DNA of 64,000 nucleotides from Ruegeria sediminis (GTDB lineage Bacteria > Pseudomonadota > Alphaproteobacteria > Rhodobacterales > Rhodobacteraceae): the NCBI RefSeq assembly GCF_005938215.1, contig NZ_VCPD01000003.1, positions 434,001-498,000 of the forward strand, read 5' to 3'. Under the pieces are notes generated by a model. That model was not told where the DNA came from. It saw nothing but the letters and a program-made list of their open reading frames with translations, and did no database searches. Positions 12,920 to 22,743 of this stretch are shown one piece after another (positions within the stretch are counted from its first letter, which is position 1; the number at the start of each line of letters is the position of its first letter). Both the position numbers and the translations under genes were made by a program.

Positions 12920-14703
12920 CACGCACGCCGCTCCGCCCCCTGGCCCGTATCCTCGAAGCCCGCGCCCGCGGCGAAAACCCCGACGCCATCGAGCGCGAGA
13001 ACATCCGCAAGCGCCACGAGGACATGAAGGACCGCGCCCGCGCCCGGGCCGAAGGCCGGTTGCTGGTCCTTGGCGCCTTCTTCTTCTGCGTCTTCGCCGT
13101 GATCGGGGCGCGAATGGGGATGCTTGCCACGTCCGAGGCGCAGGAGCCCCTGGCCAGCGCGTCCGGCGCCTCGATCGCGATGCAGCGGGCCGACATCGTC
13201 GACCGCGAAGGCCGCATTCTGGCGACCAACCTCGAAACCTATTCGGTCTACGCCCAGCCGCCGCTGATGGTCGATCCCGTGGCCGCGGCCGATGGGCTGG
13301 TCAAGGTCTTCCCGGATCTGGACAGGGACCGCCTGATCCAGGACTTCTCCGGTGACCGCAAGTTCCTTTGGATCAAGAAACGCATTTCACCCGAACAGAA
13401 GCAGGCGGTGCATGACATCGGCGATCCCGGCATCCTGTTCGGCCCGCGCGAGATGCGGCTTTACCCCAACGGCCAGCTTGCCGCGCACATCCTGGGCGGC
13501 GCCGGATTCGGCCGCGAGGGGGTCAACGCCGCCGAGGTCATCGGCGTCGCTGGCGTGGAAAAGCAGTTCGACAGCTATCTGCGCGACCCGGCCAACGGCA
13601 ACAAACCGCTCATGCTGTCGCTGGACCTGACCGTCCAGGCCGCGGTCGAGCAGGTGCTTTACGGCGGCATGAAGATCATGAACGCCAAGGGCGCCTCGGC
13701 GGTGCTGATGAACGCGCATACCGGCGAAGTGATCTCGGCCGCCTCGCTGCCGTCCTTCGACCCCAACGACCGTCCGCGCCCGCCCACCTCGGGCTTCGAC
13801 CCCTCCGACAGCCCGCTTTTCAACCGCTATGTGCAGGGCGTCTATGAACTGGGCTCGGTCTACAAGATCTTCACCGCCGCGCAGGCCGTGGATCTGGGTC
13901 TGGTGAATTCCGAAACCATCATCGATACTTCCGGCCCGATGCGGATCGGGCGCTTTCCGATCGGCGAGTTCGACAACAAGAACTACGGCAAGATCAGCGT
14001 CGCCGAAATCATCGTCAAAAGTTCGAACCGCGGCACCGGGCGGCTGGCCCTGCAGATCGGGGCCGAGCGGCAGCAACAGTTCCTCGAGGCGCTGGGCATG
14101 TTCGAGCCGACCCCCTTCGAGATCGTCGAAGCGACGGGCAGCGAACCCCTGAAGCCCAAGAAATGGGGCGAGTTGAGCACCGTCACCATCTCGTACGGGC
14201 ACGGTCTGTCGACCAGCGCCATGCATCTGGCGGCGGGCTATGCCGCCATCGCCAATGGCGGCTATTATGTCAGCCCGACGATCCTGCGGCGCAACGGCCC
14301 GCAATACGGCCCCCGGGTGATGTCCGCAAACGCGGCGCGCCAGGCGCAGGACATGCTGCGCCGGGTGGTGACCAGCGGCACCGCCAGCTTCGGCGAGGTG
14401 CCCGGCTACGACGTGGCGGGCAAGACCGGCACCGCCGACAAGCCAAAGCCGCGCGGCGGGTATTACGACGACAAGGTGATCGCGACCTTCGCCACGCTGT
14501 TCCCCGCCTATGACCCGAAATACGTGCTCGTCGTCACGCTCGACGAGCCGTCGATCGTCGCCTACGGCGAAAAGCGCCGGACGGCCGGATGGACCGCCGT
14601 GCCGGTCGCCGCCGAACTGATCGGGCGGATCGCACCTTTGCTGGGCCTGCGTCCCCGGCTTGAGCCTGACGCGAGCGCTGCTATAACCCTGACCTCAAAC
14701 TAG
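12916..14703 (+). CDS. ftsI: Peptidoglycan D,D-transpeptidase FtsI (penicillin-binding protein 3)
   Basis: This is the septal transpeptidase that cross-links new peptidoglycan at the division site. The 595-residue protein has a basic cytoplasmic tail, one transmembrane segment (about residues 48-70), a pedestal domain starting near IVDREGRILA, and a transpeptidase domain with SVYK (nucleophile Ser314), SSN (Ser369) and KTGT (Lys503). The N-terminal tail is rather long and charged (ARARGENPDAIERENIRKR). It overlaps ftsL by four bases and is followed by murE after 21. All catalytic motifs are intact. Confidence 0.97.
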   Translation: MTRTPLRPLARILEARARGENPDAIERENIRKRHEDMKDRARARAEGRLLVLGAFFFCVFAVIGARMGMLATSEAQEPLASASGASIAMQRADIVDREGRILATNLETYSVYAQPPLMVDPVAAADGLVKVFPDLDRDRLIQDFSGDRKFLWIKKRISPEQKQAVHDIGDPGILFGPREMRLYPNGQLAAHILGGAGFGREGVNAAEVIGVAGVEKQFDSYLRDPANGNKPLMLSLDLTVQAAVEQVLYGGMKIMNAKGASAVLMNAHTGEVISAASLPSFDPNDRPRPPTSGFDPSDSPLFNRYVQGVYELGSVYKIFTAAQAVDLGLVNSETIIDTSGPMRIGRFPIGEFDNKNYGKISVAEIIVKSSNRGTGRLALQIGAERQQQFLEALGMFEPTPFEIVEATGSEPLKPKKWGELSTVTISYGHGLSTSAMHLAAGYAAIANGGYYVSPTILRRNGPQYGPRVMSANAARQAQDMLRRVVTSGTASFGEVPGYDVAGKTGTADKPKPRGGYYDDKVIATFATLFPAYDPKYVLVVTLDEPSIVAYGEKRRTAGWTAVPVAAELIGRIAPLLGLRPRLEPDASAAITLTSN

Positions 14704-14724
14704 GCAGATTCATGCGGGTGGGTC

Positions 14725-16206
14725 ATGGGTGTAAGGACGACGAAACTTAACCAACTGGCCCTGACCGCCAGGGGCGGCCGAAATCCCGACATAACCGGGC
14801 TGGCGGTGGACAGCCGCGAGGTGAAGGACGGCTATCTCTTCGCCGCGCTTCCCGGAACCCGCGTTCACGGCGGCGAATTCATCCAGTTCGCGCTGCGCAT
14901 GGGCGCCGCCGCCATCCTGACCGATGCCGAGGGGGCCGAGATCGCGGCGCAGGAACTGGCCGCCTCGGACGCCGCTCTGGTGATCGTCGAGGATCCGCGG
15001 CAGGCGCTGGCCTACACCGCCGCGCTGTGGTTCGGGGCCCAGCCCGAGACGATGGTCGCGGTGACCGGCACCAACGGCAAGACCTCGGTCGCGACCTTCG
15101 TGCGCCAGATCTGGACCGAGCTTGGCCATTCCGCCGTCAACCTGGGCACGACCGGCGTCGAAGGGGCCTGGACCGCGCCGCTGGCCCATACCACGCCCGA
15201 ACCCATTACCCTGCACCGATGCCTGGCCGAAGCCGCCGCCAACGGCGTCACCCATGCGGCGATGGAGGCGTCCTCGCACGGTCTCGAACAGCGCCGTCTC
15301 GACGGGGTGCATCTGGTCGCCGCGGGCTTTTCCAACTTCACCCAGGACCATCTGGACTATCACGAGACCTTCGACGCCTATTTCGCCGCCAAGGCCGGGC
15401 TGTTCCGCCGGGTCCTGCCGCCGGACGGGACGGCGGTCATCAACCTGGACGACCCCAAGGGGGCCGAAATGCGGGCCGTGGCCGCCGCGCGCGGGCAGAA
15501 GATCCTGACGGTCGGCCGCGCCGGCGGGGACCTGAGCCTGCTGAACCAGCGCTTCGACGCCACCGGGCAGGATCTGCGGTTCTCCTGGCAGGGCAGGGCG
15601 TTCCAGGCTCGGCTGAACCTGATCGGCGGCTTTCAGGCCGAAAACATCCTGCTGGCCTGCGGCCTGGTCATCGCCAGCGGCGACGAGCCCGAGCGCGTCT
15701 TTGAAACCCTGCCGCATCTGACGACCGTGTGCGGGCGGATGCAACTTGCGGCGACCCGCGGCAACGGCGCCGCGGTCTTCGTCGATTACGCCCACACGCC
15801 CGACGCGGTTTCGACCGCCCTCAAGGCTCTGCGCCCGCATGTGATGGGCCGCCTGATCGCCATCGTGGGCGCGGGCGGCGACCGCGACGCCGGGAAACGC
15901 CCGCTCATGGGCCGGGCGGCGGCCGAGAATGCCGACATCGTCTATGTCACCGACGACAACCCGCGCAGCGAAGACCCCGCCCTGATCCGGTCCGCCGTGA
16001 TGGCGGGCGCGCCGGACGCGACCGAGGTGGGCGACCGGGCCGAGGCGATCCTGCGCGGCATCGACGCGCTGCAGCCCGGAGACGCGCTGCTGATCGCCGG
16101 CAAGGGGCACGAATCCGGGCAGATCGTGGGCGACCAGATCCTGCCCTTCGACGATGCCGAACAGGCCAGCATTGCCGTGGCCGCGCTGGACGGGAGGGTG
16201 GCATGA
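14725..16206 (+). CDS. murE: UDP-MurNAc-L-Ala-D-Glu:meso-diaminopimelate ligase
   Basis: MurE adds the third stem-peptide residue. The 493-residue Mur ligase has VDSREVKDGYLF at the UDP-binding N-domain, the ATP loop VTGTNGKTS near residue 115, TTPEP, EASSHGL, and a C-terminal DDNPRSEDP motif. The DNPR form is the signature for meso-diaminopimelate as substrate, as expected in a Gram-negative. Its stop overlaps murF as ATGA. The ATG at 14725 gives a normal length. Confidence 0.96.
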   Translation: MGVRTTKLNQLALTARGGRNPDITGLAVDSREVKDGYLFAALPGTRVHGGEFIQFALRMGAAAILTDAEGAEIAAQELAASDAALVIVEDPRQALAYTAALWFGAQPETMVAVTGTNGKTSVATFVRQIWTELGHSAVNLGTTGVEGAWTAPLAHTTPEPITLHRCLAEAAANGVTHAAMEASSHGLEQRRLDGVHLVAAGFSNFTQDHLDYHETFDAYFAAKAGLFRRVLPPDGTAVINLDDPKGAEMRAVAAARGQKILTVGRAGGDLSLLNQRFDATGQDLRFSWQGRAFQARLNLIGGFQAENILLACGLVIASGDEPERVFETLPHLTTVCGRMQLAATRGNGAAVFVDYAHTPDAVSTALKALRPHVMGRLIAIVGAGGDRDAGKRPLMGRAAAENADIVYVTDDNPRSEDPALIRSAVMAGAPDATEVGDRAEAILRGIDALQPGDALLIAGKGHESGQIVGDQILPFDDAEQASIAVAALDGRVA

Positions 16207-17597
16207 CGCTCTGGACCGCCGCCGAGGCCGCCGAGGCCACCAAAGGCCGCGCCACCGCCGACTGGCAGGCGGACGGCGTTTCCATCGACACCCGCAGCAT
16301 CCAGCCCGGCGACCTTTTCGTGGCGCTCAAGGCGTCGCGGGACGGCCATGATTTCGTGGCGCAGGCGCTGGAAAACGGCGCGGGCGCCGCGCTTGTCTCG
16401 CGGATTCCCGAAGGCGTTGCGCCCGATGCGCCGCTGCTGATCGTGGAAGACGTGCAGGCCGCGCTCGAAGCCTTGGGGCAGGCGGCGCGGTCGCGCTGCG
16501 ACGCGCGGGTCGTCGCCGTCACCGGCAGCGTCGGCAAGACCTCGACCAAGGAAATGCTGGCGACGATCCTTGCCGCGCACGGCCGCACCCATGCCAGCGT
16601 CGCCAGCTACAACAATCACTGGGGCGTGCCGCTGACCTTGGCGCGGATGCCGCGCGACACCGAATTCGCGGTCATCGAGATCGGCATGAACCATCCCGGC
16701 GAGATCGCACCGCTGGCCCTGCAGGCCCGCCCGCATGTCGCGCTGGTCACCACCGTCGCCGCCGTTCACCTCGAGGCGTTCGACTCGGTGGACGGCATCG
16801 CGCATGAAAAGGCGGCGATCTTCGATGGCCTGACGCCGGGCGGGGCGGCGATCGTCAATGCCGACATCGAACAGGCGGACATCCTGCGCGGTCATGCCCG
16901 CGCGCAAGGCGCCCGGATCGTCGAATTCGGGCGCAGGGCCAAGGACTTCCGGCTGACCGAGGTGATCGCGCAAGAGGATCTCACCCGCGCCAGGGCCGTG
17001 GCGCAGGGCACCGAGATCGACTACCGGATCGGCTCGGCCGGCACGCATTTCGCGATGAACGGCCTCGGCGCGCTGGCCGCCTGCGTCGAACTGGGGCTTT
17101 CCCTGCCGGACGCCGCCCAAGGACTGCGCCGCTGGTCGCCCTACAAGGGCCGCGGCGTGCGCGAACGGATCGAACTGGCCGGCGGCGGCAGGCTCGACCT
17201 GCTCGACGACAGCTACAACGCCAACCCGACCTCGATGGCCGCGGCGCTCGAGGTGGTGGCCGCCGCGCAGGGCGACCGCCGCGTGGCGTTCCTGGGCGAC
17301 ATGAAGGAACTGGGGCCGCAGGCCGAGTCGATGCACGCGGGAATGGCAGGCCTGGACGCGATGAAACGCGTGGACAAGGTCCATTGCATCGGTCCGCTGA
17401 TGCGGGCGCTGCACGCAGCCTTGCCCGAGGCCAAGCGCGGCCTCTGGACCGAAAACAGCGCCGAAATGGCCGAGCGCCTGCCGGACCTGGTGCAGGCCGG
17501 GGACGTGGTTCTGGCCAAGGGCTCGCTCAGCATGGGATTGGCGCGGATCGTTGACGGCGTCCGCAAAATGGGGCAAGGCCCCGCGGTTGAACGTTGA
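16203..17597 (+). CDS. murF: UDP-MurNAc-tripeptide:D-alanyl-D-alanine ligase
   Basis: MurF adds the D-Ala-D-Ala dipeptide made by Ddl to complete the UDP-MurNAc pentapeptide. The 464-residue chain shows IDTRSIQPGDLFVAL in the N-domain, the ATP loop VTGSVGKTSTKEM near residue 109, a NNHWGVP motif, IEIGMNHPGEI, and DDSYNANPTSM in the C-domain. The start at 16203 overlaps the murE stop by four bases, so translation is coupled. mraY follows 24 bases downstream. Confidence 0.96.
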   Translation: MTLWTAAEAAEATKGRATADWQADGVSIDTRSIQPGDLFVALKASRDGHDFVAQALENGAGAALVSRIPEGVAPDAPLLIVEDVQAALEALGQAARSRCDARVVAVTGSVGKTSTKEMLATILAAHGRTHASVASYNNHWGVPLTLARMPRDTEFAVIEIGMNHPGEIAPLALQARPHVALVTTVAAVHLEAFDSVDGIAHEKAAIFDGLTPGGAAIVNADIEQADILRGHARAQGARIVEFGRRAKDFRLTEVIAQEDLTRARAVAQGTEIDYRIGSAGTHFAMNGLGALAACVELGLSLPDAAQGLRRWSPYKGRGVRERIELAGGGRLDLLDDSYNANPTSMAAALEVVAAAQGDRRVAFLGDMKELGPQAESMHAGMAGLDAMKRVDKVHCIGPLMRALHAALPEAKRGLWTENSAEMAERLPDLVQAGDVVLAKGSLSMGLARIVDGVRKMGQGPAVER

Positions 17598-17621
17598 TAC
17601 GCGACTGAGGAAGGTATCGAG

Positions 17622-18704
17622 ATGCTCTATTGGTTGACCGCCCTTTCGGACGGAGGGGATTTTTTCAACCTCTTCCGCTACATCACCTTCCGCGCGGGCG
17701 GCGCCTTCCTGACGGCCCTGATCTTCGGCTTCCTGTTCGGCAAGCCGCTGATCAACGTGCTGCGCAAGCGGCAGGGCAAGGGCCAGCCGATCCGCGACGA
17801 CGGGCCGGCGGGGCATTTCTCCAAGGCGGGCACGCCGACGATGGGCGGGCTGCTGATCGTGGGGGCGCTCGTGACCTCGACGCTGATCTGGGCGCGGTGG
17901 GACAATCCCTATGTCTGGATGGTCCTGTTCGTGACGCTGGCCTATGCGGCCATCGGGTTCGCCGATGACTATGCCAAGGTCTCGAAGCAGAACACCAAGG
18001 GCGTGTCGGGCAGAATGCGCATGGCGCTGGGCATCGTCATCGCCGCGCTGGCCTCGCTCTGGGCCACGCTGCATCATCCCGAGATGCTGCAGAACCAGCT
18101 GGCCCTGCCGATCTTCAAGGACACTCTGGTCAATCTGGGCCTGTTCTACATACCGTTCTCGATCGTGGTGATCGTCGGCGCGGCCAACGCCGTGAACCTG
18201 ACCGACGGTCTGGACGGGCTCGCCATCATGCCGGCGATGATCGCGGCCTCGACCCTGGGCGTGATCGCCTATGCGGTGGGGCGGGTCGACTTCACCGAAT
18301 ATCTCGACGTGCATTACGTGCCGGGCACCGGCGAGATCCTGATCTTCACCGCCGCCCTGTTCGGCGGAGGACTGGGCTTCCTGTGGTACAACGCCCCGCC
18401 TGCGGCCGTCTTCATGGGCGATACCGGGTCGCTGGCGCTGGGCGGCGCGCTGGGGGCGATCGCGGTGGCCACCAAGCACGAGCTGGTGCTGGCCGTCGTC
18501 GGCGGCCTCTTCGTGGTCGAGGCGCTGAGCGTGATCATCCAGGTGCTCTATTTCAAGCGCACCGGCCGCCGGGTCTTCCTGATGGCGCCGATCCATCACC
18601 ACTATGAAAAAAAGGGCTGGGCCGAACCCACCATCGTGATCCGCTTCTGGATCATCTCGCTGATCCTGGCGATGATCGGTCTGGCGACGCTGAAGGTCCG
18701 CTGA
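17622..18704 (+). CDS. mraY: Phospho-N-acetylmuramoyl-pentapeptide transferase MraY
   Basis: This polytopic membrane enzyme moves phospho-MurNAc-pentapeptide to undecaprenyl phosphate, forming lipid I. The 360-residue protein has about ten hydrophobic segments, the Asp-Asp pair in GFADDYAKV, the [10 protein letters not shown] motif, [12 protein letters not shown], and the HHHYEKKGW histidine box. Length is normal for the family. It lies within the continuous mur/fts run, and its product is the substrate of MurG encoded about 5 kb downstream. Confidence 0.97.
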   Translation: MLYWLTALSDGGDFFNLFRYITFRAGGAFLTALIFGFLFGKPLINVLRKRQGKGQPIRDDGPAGHFSKAGTPTMGGLLIVGALVTSTLIWARWDNPYVWMVLFVTLAYAAIGFADDYAKVSKQNTKGVSGRMRMALGIVIAALASLWATLHHPEMLQNQLALPIFKDTLVNLGLFYIPFSIVVIVGAANAVNLTDGLDGLAIMPAMIAASTLGVIAYAVGRVDFTEYLDVHYVPGTGEILIFTAALFGGGLGFLWYNAPPAAVFMGDTGSLALGGALGAIAVATKHELVLAVVGGLFVVEALSVIIQVLYFKRTGRRVFLMAPIHHHYEKKGWAEPTIVIRFWIISLILAMIGLATLKVR

Positions 18705-18801
18705 GGCGGCAGGCCGGCCACGGCCGTTTCCGCTCTTGCCAATCGAAATCGCTTCTGCTCAGTGTGGCGGCGAATTTCGCGGGCGGAAAGGAAGGGGCGA
18801 G

Positions 18802-20202
18802 ATGATCCCGGTCAAAGGGTTTTCGGGCCAGAAGGTCGCGGTTCTGGGGCTTGGCCGCTCGGGCCTGACGACGGCGCGGGCATTGCGCGCCGGAGGCGCC
18901 GAGCCGATGTGCTGGGACGACAACCCCGCCGCCCGCGAGGTCGCCGAGGCCGAAGGGTTCGCCTGCACCGATCTGCGCCGGCAGGACGCCTTCGACGGCG
19001 TCGCCGCGCTGATCGTCAGCCCCGGCATCCCGCATCTCTACCCCGAGCCGAACCCGGTCATCGCCGCGGCCTATGAGGCCGGGGTTCCCGTGGACAACGA
19101 CATCGGCCTGTTCTTCCGCTCCTTCGCCGGGCCGGAATGGAACCGTTTCGACACCCCGCCGCGCGTCGTGGCCGTGACCGGATCGAACGGCAAGTCCACC
19201 ACCGCCGCGCTCATCCATCACATCCTGACCGAGGCCGGGCGGCCTTCGCAGCTGGCCGGCAATATCGGGCGCGGCGTTCTGGACATCGAGCCGGGCGGCG
19301 ACGGGTCCGTCGTCGTGCTGGAGCTGTCCAGCTACCAGACCGAACTGGCGCGGGCGCTGACGCCGGACGTGGCGGTCTTCACCAACCTTTCGCCGGATCA
19401 CCTGGATCGGCACGGCGGCATGGGCGGGTATTTCGCCGCCAAGCGGCGCCTGTTCTCCGAAGGCGGGCCCGACCGCGCGGTGATCGGCGTGGACGAGAAA
19501 GAGGGCGCGTTTCTGGCCGGGCAGATGTCCGAAGGTGCGGTCGACGACCGGGTCATCCGGATCTCGGTGGCGCGCAAGCTGGGCGGGCCGGGCTGGAACG
19601 TCTTCGCCCGCAAGGGGTTCCTGTCGGAATACCGCAAGGGCAAGCAATCCGCCGCGATCGACCTGCGGCCGATCAGGGGGTTGCCCGGCGCGCACAACCA
19701 TCAGAACGCCTGCGCCGCCTACGCGGCCTGCCGCGCGCTGGGACTTGCCCCCAAGCTGATCGAGGCGGCGCTGCACAGCTATCCCGGCCTGCCGCACCGC
19801 AGCCAGATCATAGCCGAGGCGGGCGGCGTCACCTACGTCAACGATTCCAAGGCCACCAACGTCGACAGCGCGATGAAGGCGCTGGGCGCGTTCCGGAAGA
19901 TCCGCTGGATCTGCGGCGGGCTCGAGAAAGAGGGCGGCCTGTCAGCCCTCAACGCCGTGTCGGGCGAGGTGCTGAAAGCCTATGTGATCGGGCGCGAGGC
20001 CGCCTCCTTCGCCATGCAGCTCGAGGTCGAGGCCGAGGTCTGCACCACCATGGCGGCGGCGGTCGAGCGGGCGATGGCCGAAGCGCAGGAGGGTGACACC
20101 GTCCTTCTGGCCCCGGCGGCGGCCAGCTTCGACCAGTACGACAATTTCGAACGGCGGGGCGAGGATTTCGTGGCCGAGGTGACGAAGCGGCTGGCAAAGT
20201 AG
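18802..20202 (+). CDS. murD: UDP-MurNAc-L-alanine:D-glutamate ligase
   Basis: MurD adds D-glutamate as the second stem-peptide residue. The 466-residue ligase begins with a Rossmann-type [14 protein letters not shown], then has SPGIPH, the ATP loop [10 protein letters not shown] near residue 130, ELSSYQTE, and the C-domain INDSKATN-type motif ([12 protein letters not shown]). The ATG at 18802 follows AAGGGG; an earlier in-frame start at 18736 would add an atypical extension. It ends the first dcw block and two opposite-strand genes follow. Confidence 0.96.
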   Translation: MIPVKGFSGQKVAVLGLGRSGLTTARALRAGGAEPMCWDDNPAAREVAEAEGFACTDLRRQDAFDGVAALIVSPGIPHLYPEPNPVIAAAYEAGVPVDNDIGLFFRSFAGPEWNRFDTPPRVVAVTGSNGKSTTAALIHHILTEAGRPSQLAGNIGRGVLDIEPGGDGSVVVLELSSYQTELARALTPDVAVFTNLSPDHLDRHGGMGGYFAAKRRLFSEGGPDRAVIGVDEKEGAFLAGQMSEGAVDDRVIRISVARKLGGPGWNVFARKGFLSEYRKGKQSAAIDLRPIRGLPGAHNHQNACAAYAACRALGLAPKLIEAALHSYPGLPHRSQIIAEAGGVTYVNDSKATNVDSAMKALGAFRKIRWICGGLEKEGGLSALNAVSGEVLKAYVIGREAASFAMQLEVEAEVCTTMAAAVERAMAEAQEGDTVLLAPAAASFDQYDNFERRGEDFVAEVTKRLAK

Positions 20203-20262
20203 GGGGCGCTGCCCCCGTCGCGCTTTGCGCGACTCCCCCGGAGTATTTGGAAAAAGATGAAG
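20202..20262 (+). terminator. Double hairpin plus GGAGTATTT...AAAGATGAAG element after murD
   Basis: Two stems (20202-20207 with 20211-20216; 20217-20223 with 20227-20233) are followed by CCCCCGGAGTATTTGGAAAA and then AGATGAAG. A second copy of the tail lies in reverse orientation after cobT (about 41643-41668). I recall this tail as a common intergenic element in Rhodobacteraceae. It probably ends murD transcription. Confidence 0.6.
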
Positions 20263-20266
20263 CCGG

Positions 20267-21457
20267 TCAGTCGCGGCGCGGCCGCGCGGCGATCGCCGTG
20301 CCCGCCGCATGGCCCGATGACCAGGCCCACTGGAAGTTGTAGCCGCCCAGCCAGCCGGTGACGTCCACCGCCTCGCCGATGGCGTAAAGGCCGGGGACGG
20401 ACTTGACCTCCATCGTTTTCGAGGACAGCGCATCCGTGTCGATGCCGCCCAGCGTGACCTCGGCGGTGCGGTAGCCTTCGCTCCCCGAAGGCGTGACCTG
20501 CCAGGATTCCAGCGCCGCGCACAGTTCGGCCAGCCGCGCATCCGACTGGTCGGCGAGATTGCCGTCCAGGCCGAGAACGGGTTTCAGGAAGTCCACCAGC
20601 CGCGCCGGCAGATGGCGCGCCAGTTCCGTGGTCAGCGCCTTGCGGCCCGAGCTTTGGCGCTGCTCCCGCAGGATGTCGAACAGCGGCAGGCCGGGGATCA
20701 GGTTGAATAAGACCGCCTCGCCCTCGCGCCAGTAGGACGACAGCTGCAGCACCGCCGGCCCGCTGAGGCCGCGATGGGTGAACAGCAGCGCCTCGTCGAA
20801 ACTGGCGCGCGCATTGCTCAGCCGCACGGGCAGCGAGACGCCGGACAGGTCCTTGAACCGCCCGTCGGAAAAGGTGAAGGGCACCAGCGCGGGCCGGGTC
20901 TCGGTCACGGCAAGACCGAACTGGCGGGCGATGTCATAGGCCAGCCCGGTCGCGCCCATCTTGGGGATCGACTTACCGCCGGCGGCCAGCACCAGGTTGG
21001 CGCAGGTGATCTGATGCCGTTTCCCTTCGCGCTCCAGGTCCAGGGCGAAGCCGGTCCCGGTGTGCCGCACCGCCTGCGCCGTGGTCGACAGCCAAAGCTC
21101 CGCCCCCGCGCGCTCCATCTCGGCCAGCAACAGCGCGACGATCTGTTTCGACGATCCGTCGCAGAACAGCTGGCCCAGCGTCTTTTCGTGCCAGGCGATG
21201 CCGTATCTGTCCACCAGCGCGATGAAATCCCACTGGGTATAGCGCGCCAGCGCCGATTTGCAGAAATGCGGGTTCTGCGACAGGAAATTCGCCGGTTCGG
21301 CGTGGATGTTGGTGAAATTGCACCGCCCGCCGCCCGAAATGCGGATCTTCTCGCCGGGTGCGCGCGCATGGTCGATCACCAGCGTACGCCCGCCGCAAAA
21401 AGCGGCGCACATCATGCCGGCGGCTCCGGCGCCAAGGATGACGGTGTCGTACCTCAT
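20267..21457 (-). CDS. NAD(P)/FAD-dependent oxidoreductase of the HI0933/BaiN family
   Basis: The 396-residue flavoprotein has the dinucleotide-binding ILGAGAAGMMCA at its N-terminus, the family-specific KIRISGGGRCNFTN near residue 40, LVLAAGGKSIPKMGATG mid-chain, and a C-terminal GEAVDVTGWLGGYNFQWAWSSG. This set defines the HI0933-like group, whose substrates are mostly unknown; some relatives act on bile acids, but nothing here points to that. It is transcribed against the dcw genes, 57 bases after the amidase fusion on the same strand, so the two may form a small operon. The family call is firm and the function unknown. Confidence 0.88.
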   Translation of the reverse strand: MRYDTVILGAGAAGMMCAAFCGGRTLVIDHARAPGEKIRISGGGRCNFTNIHAEPANFLSQNPHFCKSALARYTQWDFIALVDRYGIAWHEKTLGQLFCDGSSKQIVALLLAEMERAGAELWLSTTAQAVRHTGTGFALDLEREGKRHQITCANLVLAAGGKSIPKMGATGLAYDIARQFGLAVTETRPALVPFTFSDGRFKDLSGVSLPVRLSNARASFDEALLFTHRGLSGPAVLQLSSYWREGEAVLFNLIPGLPLFDILREQRQSSGRKALTTELARHLPARLVDFLKPVLGLDGNLADQSDARLAELCAALESWQVTPSGSEGYRTAEVTLGGIDTDALSSKTMEVKSVPGLYAIGEAVDVTGWLGGYNFQWAWSSGHAAGTAIAARPRRD

Positions 21458-21514
21458 GCCGCGTCAAAACACCGCCGCGCGCCCAAGCACAAGGGGGCAA
21501 TGTGCGAAATGGCT

Positions 21515-22552
21515 TCAGAACGCCTCCAGCGCGTCACGGGCGCCGATCAGATAGGCCCGGGCCAGCGTCTCCTCTCCGACCGAGGCCACCACGGCGCAAT
21601 CGCCCGCCGAGTCGCCGAAGAACGGCTCGGTCAGCACGGTCGGCTTCGACGACGCCTTCAGCGAGGATGACCCGCGCCCCGACCGGCGCCCCTTGGCGCC
21701 CCGGTTTCTCAGGCCCAGCCCGGACAGCACCGCGTCCTGCAGCGCCTCGGCCAGCAGCTTGCCCTTCCGCGAGCCGTCCCAGTACAGCATTTCCGTCCCG
21801 TGGCCGCCGCCCGCGTTGAAATGCAGCTCGATGACCGCATCCGGTCCCCAGGCGTCGATCGCGGCATAGGCTTCGGCGATTTCCTTCTCGTAGCTGGTGG
21901 ATTTCTGGCGGAAGAACTGCTTCGGCTCGATCTCGTATTCCGGCGCAAGTTCGGCCAGATGGGTGTAGACCCGCTGATTGAAATGCCATTCGGACACGAC
22001 CAGGCGCTCGGAAAACGCCCCCTGCGCGACCGAGTTGTGGCCGATCAGAACCGCCAGCTTGAACCTCGGGCGCGGCTGCAGTCCGCTGGTTTCCAGCAGT
22101 CCGGTGAACCCCAGATCCCCGACCTGTTCCCGCACGCGCGGCAAAAGCTGCATGATCTTGTCGAAATAGTCGGGATCCTGGGCAAATCCGTTCCGGTGCA
22201 GGTGGCCGACATAGCCCGACGGGTCATCGGCAAAGCCTTCCCAGCCGTCATACATCGGCCCGTTCGAGACGAAGGCCCAATAGCCGTCGATGAAATCCTG
22301 AAGCGAGGCGAACTTGCAGTAGGTGCCCCACCCGTCATGCGCCTGGTAATCGACCGCTTCCGCGAGGGGGCGCTGCGCATTGACCCGTGCGCGGAACTTG
22401 AGCCCGCTGAAATTCAGGTGCTCCTTGGCCAGTTCGCTCTTGCCGAAATTGGACTCTAGCGCCCATTGCGCCAGGGTGATCAGTTTCAGGGTCGGGGCGG
22501 GAATTGTCGCCTCGGCATAGGTCCGTATCAGCTTTTTCCAATTCTTGGTCAT
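21515..22552 (-). CDS. Glucosaminidase plus N-acetylmuramoyl-L-alanine amidase fusion protein
   Basis: Two wall-cutting domains are joined in one 345-residue chain. Residues about 1-150 resemble the FlgJ-type glucosaminidase family: ALESNFGKSELA with the likely catalytic Glu, NFSGLKF, and a YWAFVSNGPMYDGW block. Residues about 165-345 resemble Amidase_3 zinc amidases: LIGHNS with a probable zinc His, VIELHFNAGGGHGTE with the second His, and TEPFFGDSAGD with the probable catalytic Glu. No signal peptide is visible, so export would need another route, or the enzyme acts in the cytosol or on lysis. It lies divergent to ftsW inside the dcw cluster. Domain calls are good; activity is inferred. Confidence 0.8.
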   Translation of the reverse strand: MTKNWKKLIRTYAEATIPAPTLKLITLAQWALESNFGKSELAKEHLNFSGLKFRARVNAQRPLAEAVDYQAHDGWGTYCKFASLQDFIDGYWAFVSNGPMYDGWEGFADDPSGYVGHLHRNGFAQDPDYFDKIMQLLPRVREQVGDLGFTGLLETSGLQPRPRFKLAVLIGHNSVAQGAFSERLVVSEWHFNQRVYTHLAELAPEYEIEPKQFFRQKSTSYEKEIAEAYAAIDAWGPDAVIELHFNAGGGHGTEMLYWDGSRKGKLLAEALQDAVLSGLGLRNRGAKGRRSGRGSSSLKASSKPTVLTEPFFGDSAGDCAVVASVGEETLARAYLIGARDALEAF

Positions 22553-22743
22553 GGATGCCTCCTGAAAAACGGTCGCTGAAATGAGATCATCTTACCATAA
22601 CCCGGGCCCGTTTCCGCCGATCCGGGCCTTCCGGCGGGCGAACGGGGCCAGGAATAGGGTGGCCTGAACGCGAATTTGCCTGTAGAATCGCGAACAGATC
22701 CCGAAAACGGGACGTTTACGAGGCAGAGAGTGGCGGTGGTCTC

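Noticed and set aside
15942-18602. Very long minus-strand open frame (886 codons) opposite murE, murF and mraY
   Set aside because: It is the antisense shadow of three clear wall-synthesis genes in high-GC DNA, with His/Arg/Gly-rich composition and no domain.
20267-22552. Prophage remnant containing an endolysin
   Set aside because: Only the wall hydrolase is suggestive. There is no integrase, structural gene or attachment repeat, and the neighbouring flavoprotein is not phage-like.
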